Shown piece by piece: positions 43,326-52,376 of a stretch of DNA of 64,000 bases (position 1 is the first letter of the stretch; each line of letters starts with the position of its first letter). The translations under genes were made by a program, and so were the position numbers. This DNA comes from Cryobacterium roopkundense (GTDB taxonomy: Bacteria > Actinomycetota > Actinomycetes > Actinomycetales > Microbacteriaceae): NCBI RefSeq assembly GCF_014200405.1, contig NZ_JACHBQ010000001.1, positions 310,001-374,000 of the forward strand. The letters run 5' to 3'. The notes beneath the pieces were generated by a model that saw nothing but the letters and a program-made list of their open reading frames with translations, searched no databases and was not told the DNA's origin.

Positions 43326-44534
43326 TTAGGAGACCATCACCTGGATCGGCTCGGTGTCGGGGATGGGGCTCGGGTCGCGCCCTCGCAGGTCGGGGTGCCA
43401 GCGCCGACCGAGCGCGGGGATGATGCAGCCGAGCCCGGCGAAGCCAGCAGCGAGGAAGATCGCCGACGCGGCGCCGGAGTGGTCGATGGCGAACCCCGCG
43501 AGGGCCGACCCCATCGCGGCGCCTATCAGCTGGCCGGTGCCGATCCAACCGTAGGCCTCGGCGGTGTCGCTGAACTTCACGCTCGCCGAGACTATGCCGA
43601 ACAGCACCGCGAACGCCGGCGCGATGCCGATGCCGGCCAGAAAGAGCGTGGCTGCGAGCCAGGCGAAGTTCAGCCAGATGCCGGCAAGGGCCATGCCAAC
43701 GGCCACGATGAGCATGCGGCTCGCGAGCGCCCACGGGCCGATGGGCGCGTGGCCGAGGGCGAGCCCTCCCACGAGGGAGCCGAGGGCGAAGATGCACAGG
43801 ATCCAGCCGGAGTTGGCGCTGCCGTGGCCGAACGCGGCGACGATGCCGGCCTCGAGAGCGGCGCATGCCGCAACGAGCATGAAGCCGACGATCGTGCTGA
43901 GCAGCACGGCCGGGCGTTTGAGAACCACGCCGAGTTTGCGGCGGCTGCGGGGGATGCGCACTCGGCCCACCTCGGGCAGCACCAGAAACCAGATGCCGCC
44001 GCCGATGAGGAACACGGCCGCGAGCAGGATGCCTGCGACGGTGCTCACCTGGATGGCCACGAAGGTGGCGATCACCGGGCCGAGCACCCAGATGATCTCC
44101 TGCGCGGAGGCGTCTAGCGAGAAGAGCGGGGTGAGCTGGCGCGAGTTGACGATCTTGGGGTAGATCGTGCGCACGGCAGGCTGGATGGGCGGGGTCGACA
44201 ACCCGGCGATCAGCCCGATGATCATTAGCGAGGGGATCGATAAGGGCAACAGGGCCATCGAGATGATCGACGTGGCGCAAATCACCAGGGTGACGATGAT
44301 CACCGGGCGGATGCCCCAGCGGCCCATCAGGCGACTCGTGAGCGGCCCTGCGACGGCCTGGCCGATGCTCATGGCGCCGAGCACAAGGCCAGCGGCGGCG
44401 TAGGAGTCGAAAATCTGCTCGATATGAATGAGGAAGGCGAGCGAGAGCATGCCGAATGGGAATCGAGCCGTCAACTGTGCGCCGATCAGGCGTGCCACGC
44501 CCGGCGTTTTCAGAAGACTCACATAACTGCTCAC
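43326..44534 (-). CDS. MFS transporter, uncharacterised exporter-like
   Basis: This 402-residue protein has twelve predicted helices. The A-like loop between helices 2 and 3 is RLMGRWGIRP. It has a central cytoplasmic loop with RVRIPRSRRKLG and a Pro/Asp-rich end. No specific family motif is recognised. Sequence flavour is that of the small MFS exporters next to housekeeping genes. It starts at GTG 44534, divergent from the sulfurtransferase gene with an 84-bp gap. Confidence 0.82.
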   Translation of the reverse strand: MSSYVSLLKTPGVARLIGAQLTARFPFGMLSLAFLIHIEQIFDSYAAAGLVLGAMSIGQAVAGPLTSRLMGRWGIRPVIIVTLVICATSIISMALLPLSIPSLMIIGLIAGLSTPPIQPAVRTIYPKIVNSRQLTPLFSLDASAQEIIWVLGPVIATFVAIQVSTVAGILLAAVFLIGGGIWFLVLPEVGRVRIPRSRRKLGVVLKRPAVLLSTIVGFMLVAACAALEAGIVAAFGHGSANSGWILCIFALGSLVGGLALGHAPIGPWALASRMLIVAVGMALAGIWLNFAWLAATLFLAGIGIAPAFAVLFGIVSASVKFSDTAEAYGWIGTGQLIGAAMGSALAGFAIDHSGAASAIFLAAGFAGLGCIIPALGRRWHPDLRGRDPSPIPDTEPIQVMVS

Positions 44535-44618
44535 GGTGCAAGTCTAGGTGTCTGCCCCCTGCGGCGGGGGCGGGTGCTGTGCGGGTCGGTCGGGGCGGCT
44601 TCGGAGTACGGTGAGAGG

Positions 44619-45443
44619 GTGACGACATTGATCTCGCCCCACGACTTGGCCCGCGAACTCGACGCCCGCAGCGATCTCCGCGTGCTGGACGTGCGCTGGA
44701 AGCTCGGCGCTCCTCCCGGATTCCACGACTATCGCTCCGGCCATATTCCTGGAGCCGCATACGTCGATCTCGAGCGGGAGCTGGCCGGGCACGGCGCACC
44801 GACCGAGGGTCGGCATCCGCTGCCTCCGATCGATGTTCTGCAGGCCGCCGCCCGCTCGTGGGGAATCAACCCGGGCGACACCGTGGTGGTCTACGACGAT
44901 CTCGGCAACCAATCGGCCGCGCGGGCCTGGTGGCTGCTGCGTCATGCGGGGGTCGAGAAGGTGCTGCTGCTAGACGGCGCTCTCGCGGCCTGGCGCCGCG
45001 CCGGGCTGCCGCTCGAGACCGGCGACGCACTGCCCGCACCGGGCACCGTGTCACTGGGGTACGGGGGCCTGCCCACGCTCGACGCCGACTCGGCCGCGCA
45101 CCTGGCCCGCACGGGAATACTGCTCGACGCGCGTGCGGCCGCGCGCTTTCGCGGCGACGTCGAACCGATCGACCCACGGGCCGGCCACATTCCCGGCGCC
45201 ATCAGCGCCCCGGGGGGCGATTTGCTCGACGCCGAGGATTGCTTCCTCCCGGTGGAACGCTTGCGTGCCCACTTTATTCGACTCGGGGCAACGGATGCCG
45301 TGGGCGTCTACTGCGGGTCGGGCGTCACGGCCGCGCACACCGCGGCTGCCCTCGCCATTGCCGGATTCACACCCGCGCTGTACCCGGGGTCCTGGTCGCA
45401 ATGGTCGAATCTGCCCGACCGGCCCGTCGCCACCGGAGACTAG
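44619..45443 (+). CDS. Two-domain sulfurtransferase (3-mercaptopyruvate/thiosulfate type)
   Basis: This 274-residue protein has tandem rhodanese domains. The first ends near 125 and keeps the LDVRW and GHIPGAAYVDLE segments. The second holds the active-site loop CGSGVT with Cys232, the form seen in mercaptopyruvate sulfurtransferases (SseA-like). It moves sulfane sulfur to cyanide or thiols. The GTG at 44619 is preferred, since a longer frame upstream lacks homology. The stop overlaps the stop of the convergent PNPOx-like gene by four bases (CTAG). Confidence 0.92.
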   Translation: MTTLISPHDLARELDARSDLRVLDVRWKLGAPPGFHDYRSGHIPGAAYVDLERELAGHGAPTEGRHPLPPIDVLQAAARSWGINPGDTVVVYDDLGNQSAARAWWLLRHAGVEKVLLLDGALAAWRRAGLPLETGDALPAPGTVSLGYGGLPTLDADSAAHLARTGILLDARAAARFRGDVEPIDPRAGHIPGAISAPGGDLLDAEDCFLPVERLRAHFIRLGATDAVGVYCGSGVTAAHTAAALAIAGFTPALYPGSWSQWSNLPDRPVATGD

Positions 45444-45955
45444 AACTCGTAACGGTGCCTCACATGGTGCCGGTCGGCGCTCGCCTGCCAGAACTCAACT
45501 TCGGTGGGGCGTAGCGCGTAGAGCTGCCAGGCAGGGTTGGCCGAGCCGTCGGTCGCCGGCCGGGCATCCCAGTCGGCGGCGGATGCCTCGGCCGAGAGCT
45601 CCCGAACGACCCCGCACACGCGCACCTGGCGGCCGAGCGCCGACCAGTAGAAATTCATCGCCGCCCGAGGATTCTCGCTCAGTTCGCGGCCCTTGCGGGA
45701 GAGCCTCGAGGTGGCGAACTGCCATCCGTCGTCGATGTCTTTCAGGATCAGCATTCGGGACGACACATTCCCGGCGGCCGTGCTCGTGGCGAGGCTGAAC
45801 GCGTGCGGCTGGGGCACCCCCGCGGCCAGCGCGCCGTCGAGCCACTGGCGAAACAGGACCGTGGGGTCGGCGTCGGCCGTGGCCGGATCGAACCGGGGGA
45901 GCCCGTTGCCGAAATCGGGCAGCGCGCGCAGCATCTGACGGAAGGATTCGCTCAT
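45440..45955 (-). CDS. Pyridoxamine 5'-phosphate oxidase-like FMN protein
   Basis: This 171-residue split-barrel protein has the segment FSLATSTAAGNVSSRMLILKDIDDGWQFATSR that matches the FMN-binding core of PNPOx enzymes, SRKGRELSENPRAAMNFYW, and a C-terminal VEFWQ-x-RHHVRHRYEF resembling the PdxH ending (VEFWQ...RLHDR). It is shorter than PdxH (about 210) and may not be the vitamin B6 enzyme itself. The ATG at 45955 is chosen over a GTG two codons upstream. It is convergent with the sulfurtransferase gene. Confidence 0.82.
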   Translation of the reverse strand: MSESFRQMLRALPDFGNGLPRFDPATADADPTVLFRQWLDGALAAGVPQPHAFSLATSTAAGNVSSRMLILKDIDDGWQFATSRLSRKGRELSENPRAAMNFYWSALGRQVRVCGVVRELSAEASAADWDARPATDGSANPAWQLYALRPTEVEFWQASADRHHVRHRYEF

Positions 45956-46037
45956 AAACACACCCTAGGGCCGTCCCCTGAACCGGCCCTGCGCGTGTCA
46001 GCCGGCTTGACGGAAGTGAGGTAAGGCATGCCATACT

Positions 46038-46054
46038 AAGGTAATGCTTACCTT
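46038..46054 (+). promoter_or_regulatory. DtxR/IdeR-type iron box overlapping the SIP start
   Basis: AAGGTAA-TGC-TTACCTT is a perfect 7+7 palindrome of the DtxR/IdeR type. It includes the presumed ATG of the siderophore-interacting protein at 46044, so repressor binding would occlude the translation start region. See the gene entry for the start question. Confidence 0.72.
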
Positions 46055-47036
46055 GGTTGAGAATGCGGCGGTCCCGCCGGTCGTAGTAATCGAACGGATG
46101 CCCTCGGATCGCCCGGCCTACCGCCCGTACGCCGCGCAGGTGGCTGGCATTCGCACCCTCGGCGAACACTCCACCCGGGTGACGTTCACGGGGGCGGACT
46201 TCGCGACCTTCGGCACATCCGGACTCGACCAGCGCATCAAGATCGTCTTCCCGCTTCCCGGCATCGGCGTGAGCGATATCGGCGCGAGCGACCCGGCCAC
46301 GATCGACGACGGCTCTTGGTACGCCCGCTGGCGAGCCCTGCCCGACGCCGCCCGCAACCCGTTCCGTACCTACACGATCCGCGCGGTGCGGCCCGCGGAC
46401 CGCGAGGTGGACGTCGACTTCGTCATGCATGCCCACGCCGACGGCACCGACGACGCCGGCCCGGCGGCGCGCTGGCTGCGCAGCGTCGCGCTCCGCGACC
46501 AGCTCGTGATCATCGGCCCCGATGCCCGCAGCGCCCACGCCGCCACGGGCCTCGACTGGCACCCCGGCTGCGCCACCGTGTTGCTGCTCGCCGGCGATGA
46601 GACCGCCGCCCCCGCCATCTGCAGCATCCTCGAAAGCCTGCCCTCGCACAGCCGTGCCCACGCGTTCATCGAGTTGCCCGCCGAAACGGATGCCGCCCGC
46701 CCTGTGATTCCGGCCGGTTGCGAGATCACGTGGCTGGCCCGCGGCTCCGCGCCGCACGGCACCCTCCTCGACGCCGCCGTGCGCGGCTGGGTGGCCCGCA
46801 ACCCGCACCGGCTCGCCGTCGCGCCGAGCGCACCCCTCGGCGACATCGACGTGGACCGCGACCTGCTCTGGGATTCCCCCGGCACCGCGCCCGACGGAGA
46901 CTTCTACGCCTGGCTCGCCGGAGAGGCCGCGTCCATCAAGCTGCTGCGCCGGTTCCTCGTGACCGAGACAGGCATCGACCGCCGCCGCGTGGCCTTCATG
47001 GGCTACTGGCGCCGCGGCCGGGCCGAAGCACAGTGA
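46044..47036 (+). CDS. Siderophore-interacting protein, NADPH-dependent ferric-siderophore reductase
   Basis: This protein of up to 330 residues is in the SIP (ViuB-like) family. The FAD-binding barrel has RVTFTG (about 48-53) and a later RTYTIRAVRPADREVDVDFVMH containing the RxYTIR flavin motif. The C-terminal half is the NAD(P)H-binding domain, ending FMGYWRRGRAEAQ. It reduces the ferric siderophore in the cytoplasm to release iron. The ATG at 46044 lies inside the iron box; the next ATG at 46098 (MPSDRPAYRPYA) fits typical SIP starts and may be real. The stop overlaps the next GTG (GTGA), so it opens an operon with two permease genes and an ATPase gene. Confidence 0.88.
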   Translation: MLTLVENAAVPPVVVIERMPSDRPAYRPYAAQVAGIRTLGEHSTRVTFTGADFATFGTSGLDQRIKIVFPLPGIGVSDIGASDPATIDDGSWYARWRALPDAARNPFRTYTIRAVRPADREVDVDFVMHAHADGTDDAGPAARWLRSVALRDQLVIIGPDARSAHAATGLDWHPGCATVLLLAGDETAAPAICSILESLPSHSRAHAFIELPAETDAARPVIPAGCEITWLARGSAPHGTLLDAAVRGWVARNPHRLAVAPSAPLGDIDVDRDLLWDSPGTAPDGDFYAWLAGEAASIKLLRRFLVTETGIDRRRVAFMGYWRRGRAEAQ

Positions 47037-48106
47037 CCCGGACGACGCTATTCGGTACAGTTTCCCTCCAGCACAGCCGATCCGCGCGGGAACAGCCGCC
47101 CGCCGCCCGCCGTCGACGTATGGTCGCGGGCCTCCTCGTGGCGGTGCTCCTGCTGGCCCTCGCCATCGCGGCCTCCCTCGCCATCGGCACCCGCGACGTG
47201 AGCCTGGTCACGGTGATTGATGCCCTGTTCCGCCCCGACCCCGCCGTCACCGACCACGTGGTCGTGCGCGACCTGCGCATTCCGCGCACCGTGGTGGGCC
47301 TGCTCGCCGGTCTCGCCCTCGGTCTCGCCGGCGCACTCATGCAGGGCGTCACCCGCAACCCACTGGCCGACCCCGGCCTGCTCGGCGTCAACGCCGGCGC
47401 CTCGCTCTTCGTCGTGGCCGGCATCGCCTGGTTCGGTGTCACCTCCGCGCTCGGCTACGTCTGGTTCGCTTTCGCCGGCGCGGCCGTCGCCGCGGTCGTC
47501 GTCTACGTCATCGGGTCCCTCGGCCGCGAGGGCGCCACTCCCGTGAAACTAGCCCTCGCCGGCACGGCCCTCACGGCTGCCCTCACCTCCCTCATCACCA
47601 TCGTGCTGCTGAGCAACAGCGAGGCCTTCGACCGCTACCGTTTCTGGGCCGCCGGCTCGCTCGTGGCCCGCGGCCTCGACTCGACGCTGCCCCTCGTTCC
47701 CTTCATCGCGATCGGCGTTGTGCTGGCCGTGGCCGCCGCACGCATGCTCAACGCGCTGGCCCTCGGCGACGACCTCGCCCGCGGCCTCGGCCAGAACCTC
47801 GTCACCGCCCGTATCGTGTGCGCCGTCGCCATCGTGCTGCTGTGCGGCTCGGCCACCGCCATGGCCGGCCCCATCGTGTTCGTCGGCCTCGCCGTGCCGC
47901 ACCTCGCGCGCTGGTTCACCGGCCCCGACTACCGCCTCATCCTGCTGTTCTCCGCGATCCTTGGCCCCACCCTTCTCCTCGCAGCGGATGTTGTGGGCCG
48001 CGTCATCGGCCGCCCCGGCGAAATCGAGGCGGGTCTCGTGGTGGCCTTCCTCGGAGCCCCCGTGCTCATCGCGCTCGTGCGCCGCGCGAAGCCGGCCGGA
48101 CTGTGA
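47033..48106 (+). CDS. FecCD-type siderophore ABC permease 1
   Basis: This is a 357-residue permease with about nine or ten membrane helices. Typical FecCD text includes RIPRTVVGLLAGLALGLAGALMQGVTRNPLADPGLLGVNAGAS (about 81-125) and GPIVFVGLAVPHLAR. It is one of two permease subunits of the ferric-siderophore importer. The GTG start overlaps the SIP stop by 3 bases, and the stop overlaps the next GTG the same way, so translation is coupled. Confidence 0.93.
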   Translation: MTRTTLFGTVSLQHSRSAREQPPAARRRRMVAGLLVAVLLLALAIAASLAIGTRDVSLVTVIDALFRPDPAVTDHVVVRDLRIPRTVVGLLAGLALGLAGALMQGVTRNPLADPGLLGVNAGASLFVVAGIAWFGVTSALGYVWFAFAGAAVAAVVVYVIGSLGREGATPVKLALAGTALTAALTSLITIVLLSNSEAFDRYRFWAAGSLVARGLDSTLPLVPFIAIGVVLAVAAARMLNALALGDDLARGLGQNLVTARIVCAVAIVLLCGSATAMAGPIVFVGLAVPHLARWFTGPDYRLILLFSAILGPTLLLAADVVGRVIGRPGEIEAGLVVAFLGAPVLIALVRRAKPAGL

Positions 48107-49245
48107 GCGGGCCCGTGCGCGAAGCGCCGGCCGGCGCCCGCAGTCAAACCGCGACAGCCTCGCCGCGCGGTTCCGGCGCGCCCGCCGGGCCGACGGCATC
48201 CGTTGTGAGAGCACGGCCCGGGGGTAACCTCGCCGTGGAGCGCGCCCGGCGGCGCCGCCGCGAACTGCGCGTCGTGCTCGTGCTCGCGGCCGCGGTCGTC
48301 GTGGTGGCGGCGTTGAGCCTCGCCGTCGGCGCGTACTCGCTCAGCGTCGCCGACCTCCTGCGCACCCTTACGGGCCAGGGCTCGCGCAGCGAGAATTTCA
48401 TCGTCTTCACGCTGCGGATGCCGCGGTTCGTGCTCGCCGTGCTCGTGGGCGTGGCCTTCTCCCTGGCCGGCGCGGTGTTCCAGAGTGTGCTGCGCAACCC
48501 GCTCGCGAGCCCGGACATCATCGGGGTCACTGGCGGAGCGAGCGCGGCCGCCGTGTTCGGCATGCTCATGCTCGGCTTCGGCGGCCTCGCCACCTCGTTC
48601 GCAGCCTTCGGCGGCGCTGTCGTGGTGGCCGCGGCCATCTACCTGCTCGCCTGGCGTGGGGGAGTGGTCGGGTACCGCTTCGTGCTCATCGGGGTGGGCG
48701 TGGCCTTCATGGTGCAGGGGCTGCTCGCGTACCTGCTTTCGCGCGCCGACCTCCGTGACGCGCAGGACGCGCTTGTCTGGCTCGTCGGCAGCGTGAGCGG
48801 CGCCCGCTGGGTTGACATCGGTGTGGTCGCGGCGCTCCTCGCCGTGCTCCTGCCAGTGCTCTGGGTACTCTCCGGTCGGCTGCGCACCCTGCAACTCGGC
48901 GACGACACGGCACGAAGCCTTGGGGTGAGAGTCGAAAGCTCGCGTCTCGCCCTGCTCGCGCTGGCGGTAGCCCTCGCCGCCGTCGCCACGGCCGCGGTCG
49001 GCCCGCTCGCCTTCGTGGCCTTCGTGGCGGCGCCAATCGCGCGCCGCATCACGCGCACCGGCGGGCTCGCGCTCCTGCCAGCCGCGCTCGTGGGCGCACT
49101 CATCACCACGGTGGCGGACTTCGCTGCCCAACACCTGCTGCCCGGTGCCCTCCAACTGCCCGCCGGCATCGTCACCGGCGCGATCGGCGCGCCCTATCTG
49201 CTCTGGCTGCTCGCCACCTCCAACAAATCCGGAAAGGGAGCCTGA
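48103..49245 (+). CDS. FecCD-type siderophore ABC permease 2
   Basis: This is a 380-residue second permease subunit. After a long basic N-terminal extension (about 1-50) the membrane part follows, with RMPRFVLAVLVGVAFSLAGAVFQSVLRNPLASPDIIGVTGGAS and VGPLAFVAFVAAPIARR, the equivalents of the FecD motifs. It is coupled by GTGA overlap to permease 1 and by a one-base TGATG overlap to the ATPase. It would heterodimerise with permease 1. Confidence 0.93.
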   Translation: MSGPVREAPAGARSQTATASPRGSGAPAGPTASVVRARPGGNLAVERARRRRRELRVVLVLAAAVVVVAALSLAVGAYSLSVADLLRTLTGQGSRSENFIVFTLRMPRFVLAVLVGVAFSLAGAVFQSVLRNPLASPDIIGVTGGASAAAVFGMLMLGFGGLATSFAAFGGAVVVAAAIYLLAWRGGVVGYRFVLIGVGVAFMVQGLLAYLLSRADLRDAQDALVWLVGSVSGARWVDIGVVAALLAVLLPVLWVLSGRLRTLQLGDDTARSLGVRVESSRLALLALAVALAAVATAAVGPLAFVAFVAAPIARRITRTGGLALLPAALVGALITTVADFAAQHLLPGALQLPAGIVTGAIGAPYLLWLLATSNKSGKGA

Positions 49246-50090
49246 TGCCACGTCCCACCAGCGCATCCGCTGATCGCGTCGCCGCCCACGACTTCAAAGC
49301 CGAGTCGCTTACCCTCGGCTACGACGGCACCACGATCGTCGACGGGCTCTCCCTCACCGTGGTCGCCGGCGCCATCACGGTGATCGTGGGCGCGAACGCC
49401 TCGGGCAAGTCCACGCTGCTGCGCGGCATGGCCCGGCTGCTCAAGCCGCAGGCGGGCCTCGTGAGCCTCGACGGCCGCGACATCGCCGCCCGGCCGAGTA
49501 AGGAGGTGGCCACCATTGTGGGGCTCCTGCCCCAGCAGCCTGTCGCCCCCGAGGGCATCACGGTGGCCGACCTCGTGGGCCGCGGCCGCTACCCGCACCA
49601 GGGCTGGTTTCGCACGTGGATGAGCACCGACGACGAGATCGTCGCCGACGCGATGGAGGCGACGAACACGATCGAGCTTGCCGAGCGCCGCCTCGAAGAC
49701 CTCTCCGGCGGCCAGCGCCAGCGGGTCTGGATCGCCATGGCCCTCGCCCAGAACGCCGACATCCTGCTGCTCGACGAGCCCACGACCTTCCTCGACGTGG
49801 CCCACCAGGTGGACGTGCTCGACCTGCTCTTCGAGCTTAACCGCACGCGCGGCACGACCATCGTCATGGTGCTGCACGACCTCAACCTCGCTGCCCGCTA
49901 CGCCGACCACCTCGTGGTCATGAAAGAGGGCAGCATCCGCGCGAACGGCTCGCCGGCCGACACCCTCACGAGCGGCCTCGTGCAGGAGGCCTTCGGCCTC
50001 GCGGCCACGATCGCGCCGGATCCGCTCTGCGGCTCGCCCATGGTCGTGCCGCGGGGACGCTTTCACGGCGCCGCCGCATCCGTTCTCTAG
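49245..50090 (+). CDS. Siderophore ABC transporter ATPase (FecE/FepC-like)
   Basis: The 281-residue protein has Walker A GANASGKST (49-57), signature LSGGQRQRVWIAMALAQ, Walker B ILLLDEPTTFLD and the switch His in VLHDLNLAARYADH. Length and motifs match the FepC/FecE group that energises the FecCD permeases. The start overlaps the stop of permease 2 (TGATG). The solute-binding gene follows 52 bp later behind its own iron box. Confidence 0.95.
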   Translation: MPRPTSASADRVAAHDFKAESLTLGYDGTTIVDGLSLTVVAGAITVIVGANASGKSTLLRGMARLLKPQAGLVSLDGRDIAARPSKEVATIVGLLPQQPVAPEGITVADLVGRGRYPHQGWFRTWMSTDDEIVADAMEATNTIELAERRLEDLSGGQRQRVWIAMALAQNADILLLDEPTTFLDVAHQVDVLDLLFELNRTRGTTIVMVLHDLNLAARYADHLVVMKEGSIRANGSPADTLTSGLVQEAFGLAATIAPDPLCGSPMVVPRGRFHGAAASVL

Positions 50091-50101
50091 GCATCAGTTT
50101 A

Positions 50102-50120
50102 TTAGGATAGGCTATCCTAA
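50102..50120 (+). promoter_or_regulatory. DtxR/IdeR iron box of the siderophore-binding protein gene
   Basis: TTAGGATAG-G-CTATCCTAA is a perfect 9+9 palindrome over 19 bp, very close to the classical TTAGGTTAGCCTAACCTAA iron box. It lies 22 bp upstream of the GTG start, so it covers the core promoter region and gives independent iron control to the binding-protein gene. Confidence 0.88.
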
Positions 50121-50142
50121 CAACCCTTCGACAGGAGACCCT

Positions 50143-51162
50143 GTGTCACGACGCACCACCCTTACCCTCGCCGCAGCGGCGATCACCCTCGCTCTCGCCC
50201 TCAGCGGCTGCTCGGCTTCTGGCACCGACGACACAGCGGATGCCGCGGCGTCCGGCAGCTTCCCCGTCACGATGGAGCACGCCTTCGGTGAAACCACGAT
50301 CGAGGCACAGCCCGAGCGCGTGGCCACCTGGGGCTGGGGGAGCGCCGACGACGCGATCGCCCTCGGCGTCGTTCCGGTGGCGATGCCGTTCCAGGAATAC
50401 GGCGGCGACGAAGACGGCGTTCTGCCGTGGATCGGCGAGGCCCTCGACGAGATGGGCGCCGAGCTCCCGATCATGCTACCGGCCTCGGAGGAGCCGCCCT
50501 ACGAGGAGATCGCCGCGGCGGCGCCCGACGTGATTCTCGCGGCCTACTCCGGCATCACGCAGGAGCAGTACGACCTGCTGAGCGAGATCGCCCCCGTCGT
50601 CGCCTACCCCGGCGCGGCCTGGGGCACCGACTGGCGCGAACTGATCGAGATCACCGGAACGGCCCTCGGCAAGACCGACGAGGCAGACACCGTGCTCGCC
50701 GACATCGACACCGAGCTCGCCGCGCAGGCGGCCGCCCACCCCGAGTTCGCCGGCAAGAGTATCGCCATGACAGCCGACACCACGGACACCTTCTACGTAT
50801 ATACCCCGTCGGACCCCCGCGTGGACTTCACCCTCGACCTCGGATTCGTGAACGCCCCGAGCGTGACCGAGCTCGCGACGGACCCGGCCGCGTTCTCCTA
50901 TACGCTCAGCTACGAAGAACTCGACAAGCTCACGAGTGACGTTCTGGTGAACTTCGGTACGACCCAGGAGATGGCCGACGCCTTCCTCGGTGCCGGCTAT
51001 GCCCAGGTGTTGCCGCAGGTCACCGGCGGAGCCGTCGCGTCGCCGATCGGGGAGGCTTTCACAGCCTCGGTCTCACCGCCGAACGCACTGTCCCTGCTCT
51101 GGGGCCTGGATGACTACGTGGCGCTGCTCTCCACGGCCACCGCGGCGGCCGACGCGCAGTAG
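50143..51162 (+). CDS. Ferric-siderophore substrate-binding lipoprotein
   Basis: This 339-residue cluster A-type (FhuD/BtuF fold) binding protein has a lipoprotein signal MSRRTTLTLAAAAITLAL with lipobox LSGC and Cys23. The mature domain includes VATWGWGSADDAIALGVVPVAM and PDVILAAYSGITQEQYDLLSEIAPVVAYPG, typical of periplasmic iron-siderophore binding proteins. It captures the siderophore outside the membrane and delivers it to the FecCD permeases upstream. It starts at a GTG after an ACAGGAGACC site. It is the last gene of the uptake locus. Confidence 0.93.
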   Translation: MSRRTTLTLAAAAITLALALSGCSASGTDDTADAAASGSFPVTMEHAFGETTIEAQPERVATWGWGSADDAIALGVVPVAMPFQEYGGDEDGVLPWIGEALDEMGAELPIMLPASEEPPYEEIAAAAPDVILAAYSGITQEQYDLLSEIAPVVAYPGAAWGTDWRELIEITGTALGKTDEADTVLADIDTELAAQAAAHPEFAGKSIAMTADTTDTFYVYTPSDPRVDFTLDLGFVNAPSVTELATDPAAFSYTLSYEELDKLTSDVLVNFGTTQEMADAFLGAGYAQVLPQVTGGAVASPIGEAFTASVSPPNALSLLWGLDDYVALLSTATAAADAQ

Positions 51163-51402
51163 CGCCGGAATCCTTCACGTCGATCATGGGCACTAGCGCG
51201 CGCCCGTCGACGAGGAATCGTAATCAGTGGCAAAATAAGGCGGCGGCGTCGCGTGGCCACGTGTCTGCGACTCGCTTCTCAGGTTCGCCCCTCTGGTTCG
51301 TTTCCTCGCCGACAAACGCTCAATCTCGCGCAACATTCCGATCATGACGCTCGTAAAGTGGGTTCAAACCTGCTTGCGACGCAAGAAATCGTCGTACGCC
51401 GG

Positions 51403-51411
51403 TGCTATAGG
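51403..51411 (+). promoter_or_regulatory. Possible extended -10 promoter of the amino-acid ABC operon
   Basis: TGC-TATAGG at 51403-51411 is an extended -10 pattern about 72 bp upstream of the binding-protein ATG. No canonical -35 is seen. The rest of the 320-bp gap (51163-51482) holds no gene that I can support. Confidence 0.3.
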
Positions 51412-51482
51412 CTCGTCCCTGTCGTATCTCGTACACGGCTTCAATGACGAACCCACCTCCAGATCACAACGAAGGACTCCCA

Positions 51483-52373
51483 ATGCGCGCCAGATACGTA
51501 ATCCCGGCATTCGCTGCCGTGGCCGCCCTCCTGCTCACCGGTTGTGTCGACAACTCCACTCCCTCCACCGGGTCGACGGATTCGGGCTCGAGCGTCACGA
51601 AAGACGACGCGGCGGCCGCCCTGCTGCCCGACGCTGTCGCTTCCTCCGGCAAGCTCATCGTGGGCACGGACGCCGCCTATCCGCCCAACGAGTTCAAAGA
51701 CGCTGAGGGCAAGCCGATCGGCTGGGGAATCGAGATCGCCAGTGCGATCGCCGCAAAGCTCGGCCTGGAGCCGGACTACCAGATCTCCAAGTTCGACAAC
51801 ATCATCCCGAGCATCATGGGCGGCAAGGTCGACATCGGTGAGTCCTCCTTTACCGACACGATCGAGCGCGAGAAGCAGGTCGACTTCGTGAGCTATTACA
51901 CCGCTGGAATCCTCTGGGCCTCCGCGGCAGGTACGACGGTCGACCCCAACGACGCGTGCGGGCTCACCGTCGCCGTGCAAGCCACCACCTACCAGGACAC
52001 CGACGAGGTGCCCGCCAAGAGCGAGGCCTGCGTCGCCGCCGGCAAGCCGCCCATCAACAAGGTGCCCTACGACACCCAGGACTTCGTAGCCCAGGCCGTC
52101 ATCCTTGGCAGCGCCGACGCGATGAGCGCCGACTCTCCAGTGACGCTCTACGCGATCGCGCAGAGCGACGGCAAAATGCAGTCCGCCGGTGAGGCCTTCG
52201 AGGTGGCGCCGTACGGCATCGCCGTGGCAAAGGACGGCGGAATGGGTGAGGCTGTTCAGTTCGCACTGCAGTCGATGATCGACGACGGGTCCTACCAGGA
52301 GATCCTCGACAAGTGGGGTGTCGCAGACGGCGGCATCGACACTGTCACGATCAACGCCGCTGCGAACGGTTAA
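51483..52373 (+). CDS. Polar amino-acid ABC transporter substrate-binding lipoprotein
   Basis: This 296-residue family 3 solute-binding protein has a lipoprotein signal with lipobox LLTGC and Cys21. The mature part begins KLIVGTDAAYPPNEF and holds GKPIGWGIEIASAIAAKLGL and VDIGESSFTDTIEREKQVDFVSYY, the pattern for polar amino-acid (Glu/Gln/His/Arg) receptors. The ATG at 51483 is supported by GAAGGA 7 bases upstream; the frame opens earlier but without signal. It precedes the permease by 3 bp. Confidence 0.92.
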   Translation: MRARYVIPAFAAVAALLLTGCVDNSTPSTGSTDSGSSVTKDDAAAALLPDAVASSGKLIVGTDAAYPPNEFKDAEGKPIGWGIEIASAIAAKLGLEPDYQISKFDNIIPSIMGGKVDIGESSFTDTIEREKQVDFVSYYTAGILWASAAGTTVDPNDACGLTVAVQATTYQDTDEVPAKSEACVAAGKPPINKVPYDTQDFVAQAVILGSADAMSADSPVTLYAIAQSDGKMQSAGEAFEVAPYGIAVAKDGGMGEAVQFALQSMIDDGSYQEILDKWGVADGGIDTVTINAAANG

Positions 52374-52376
52374 GCC

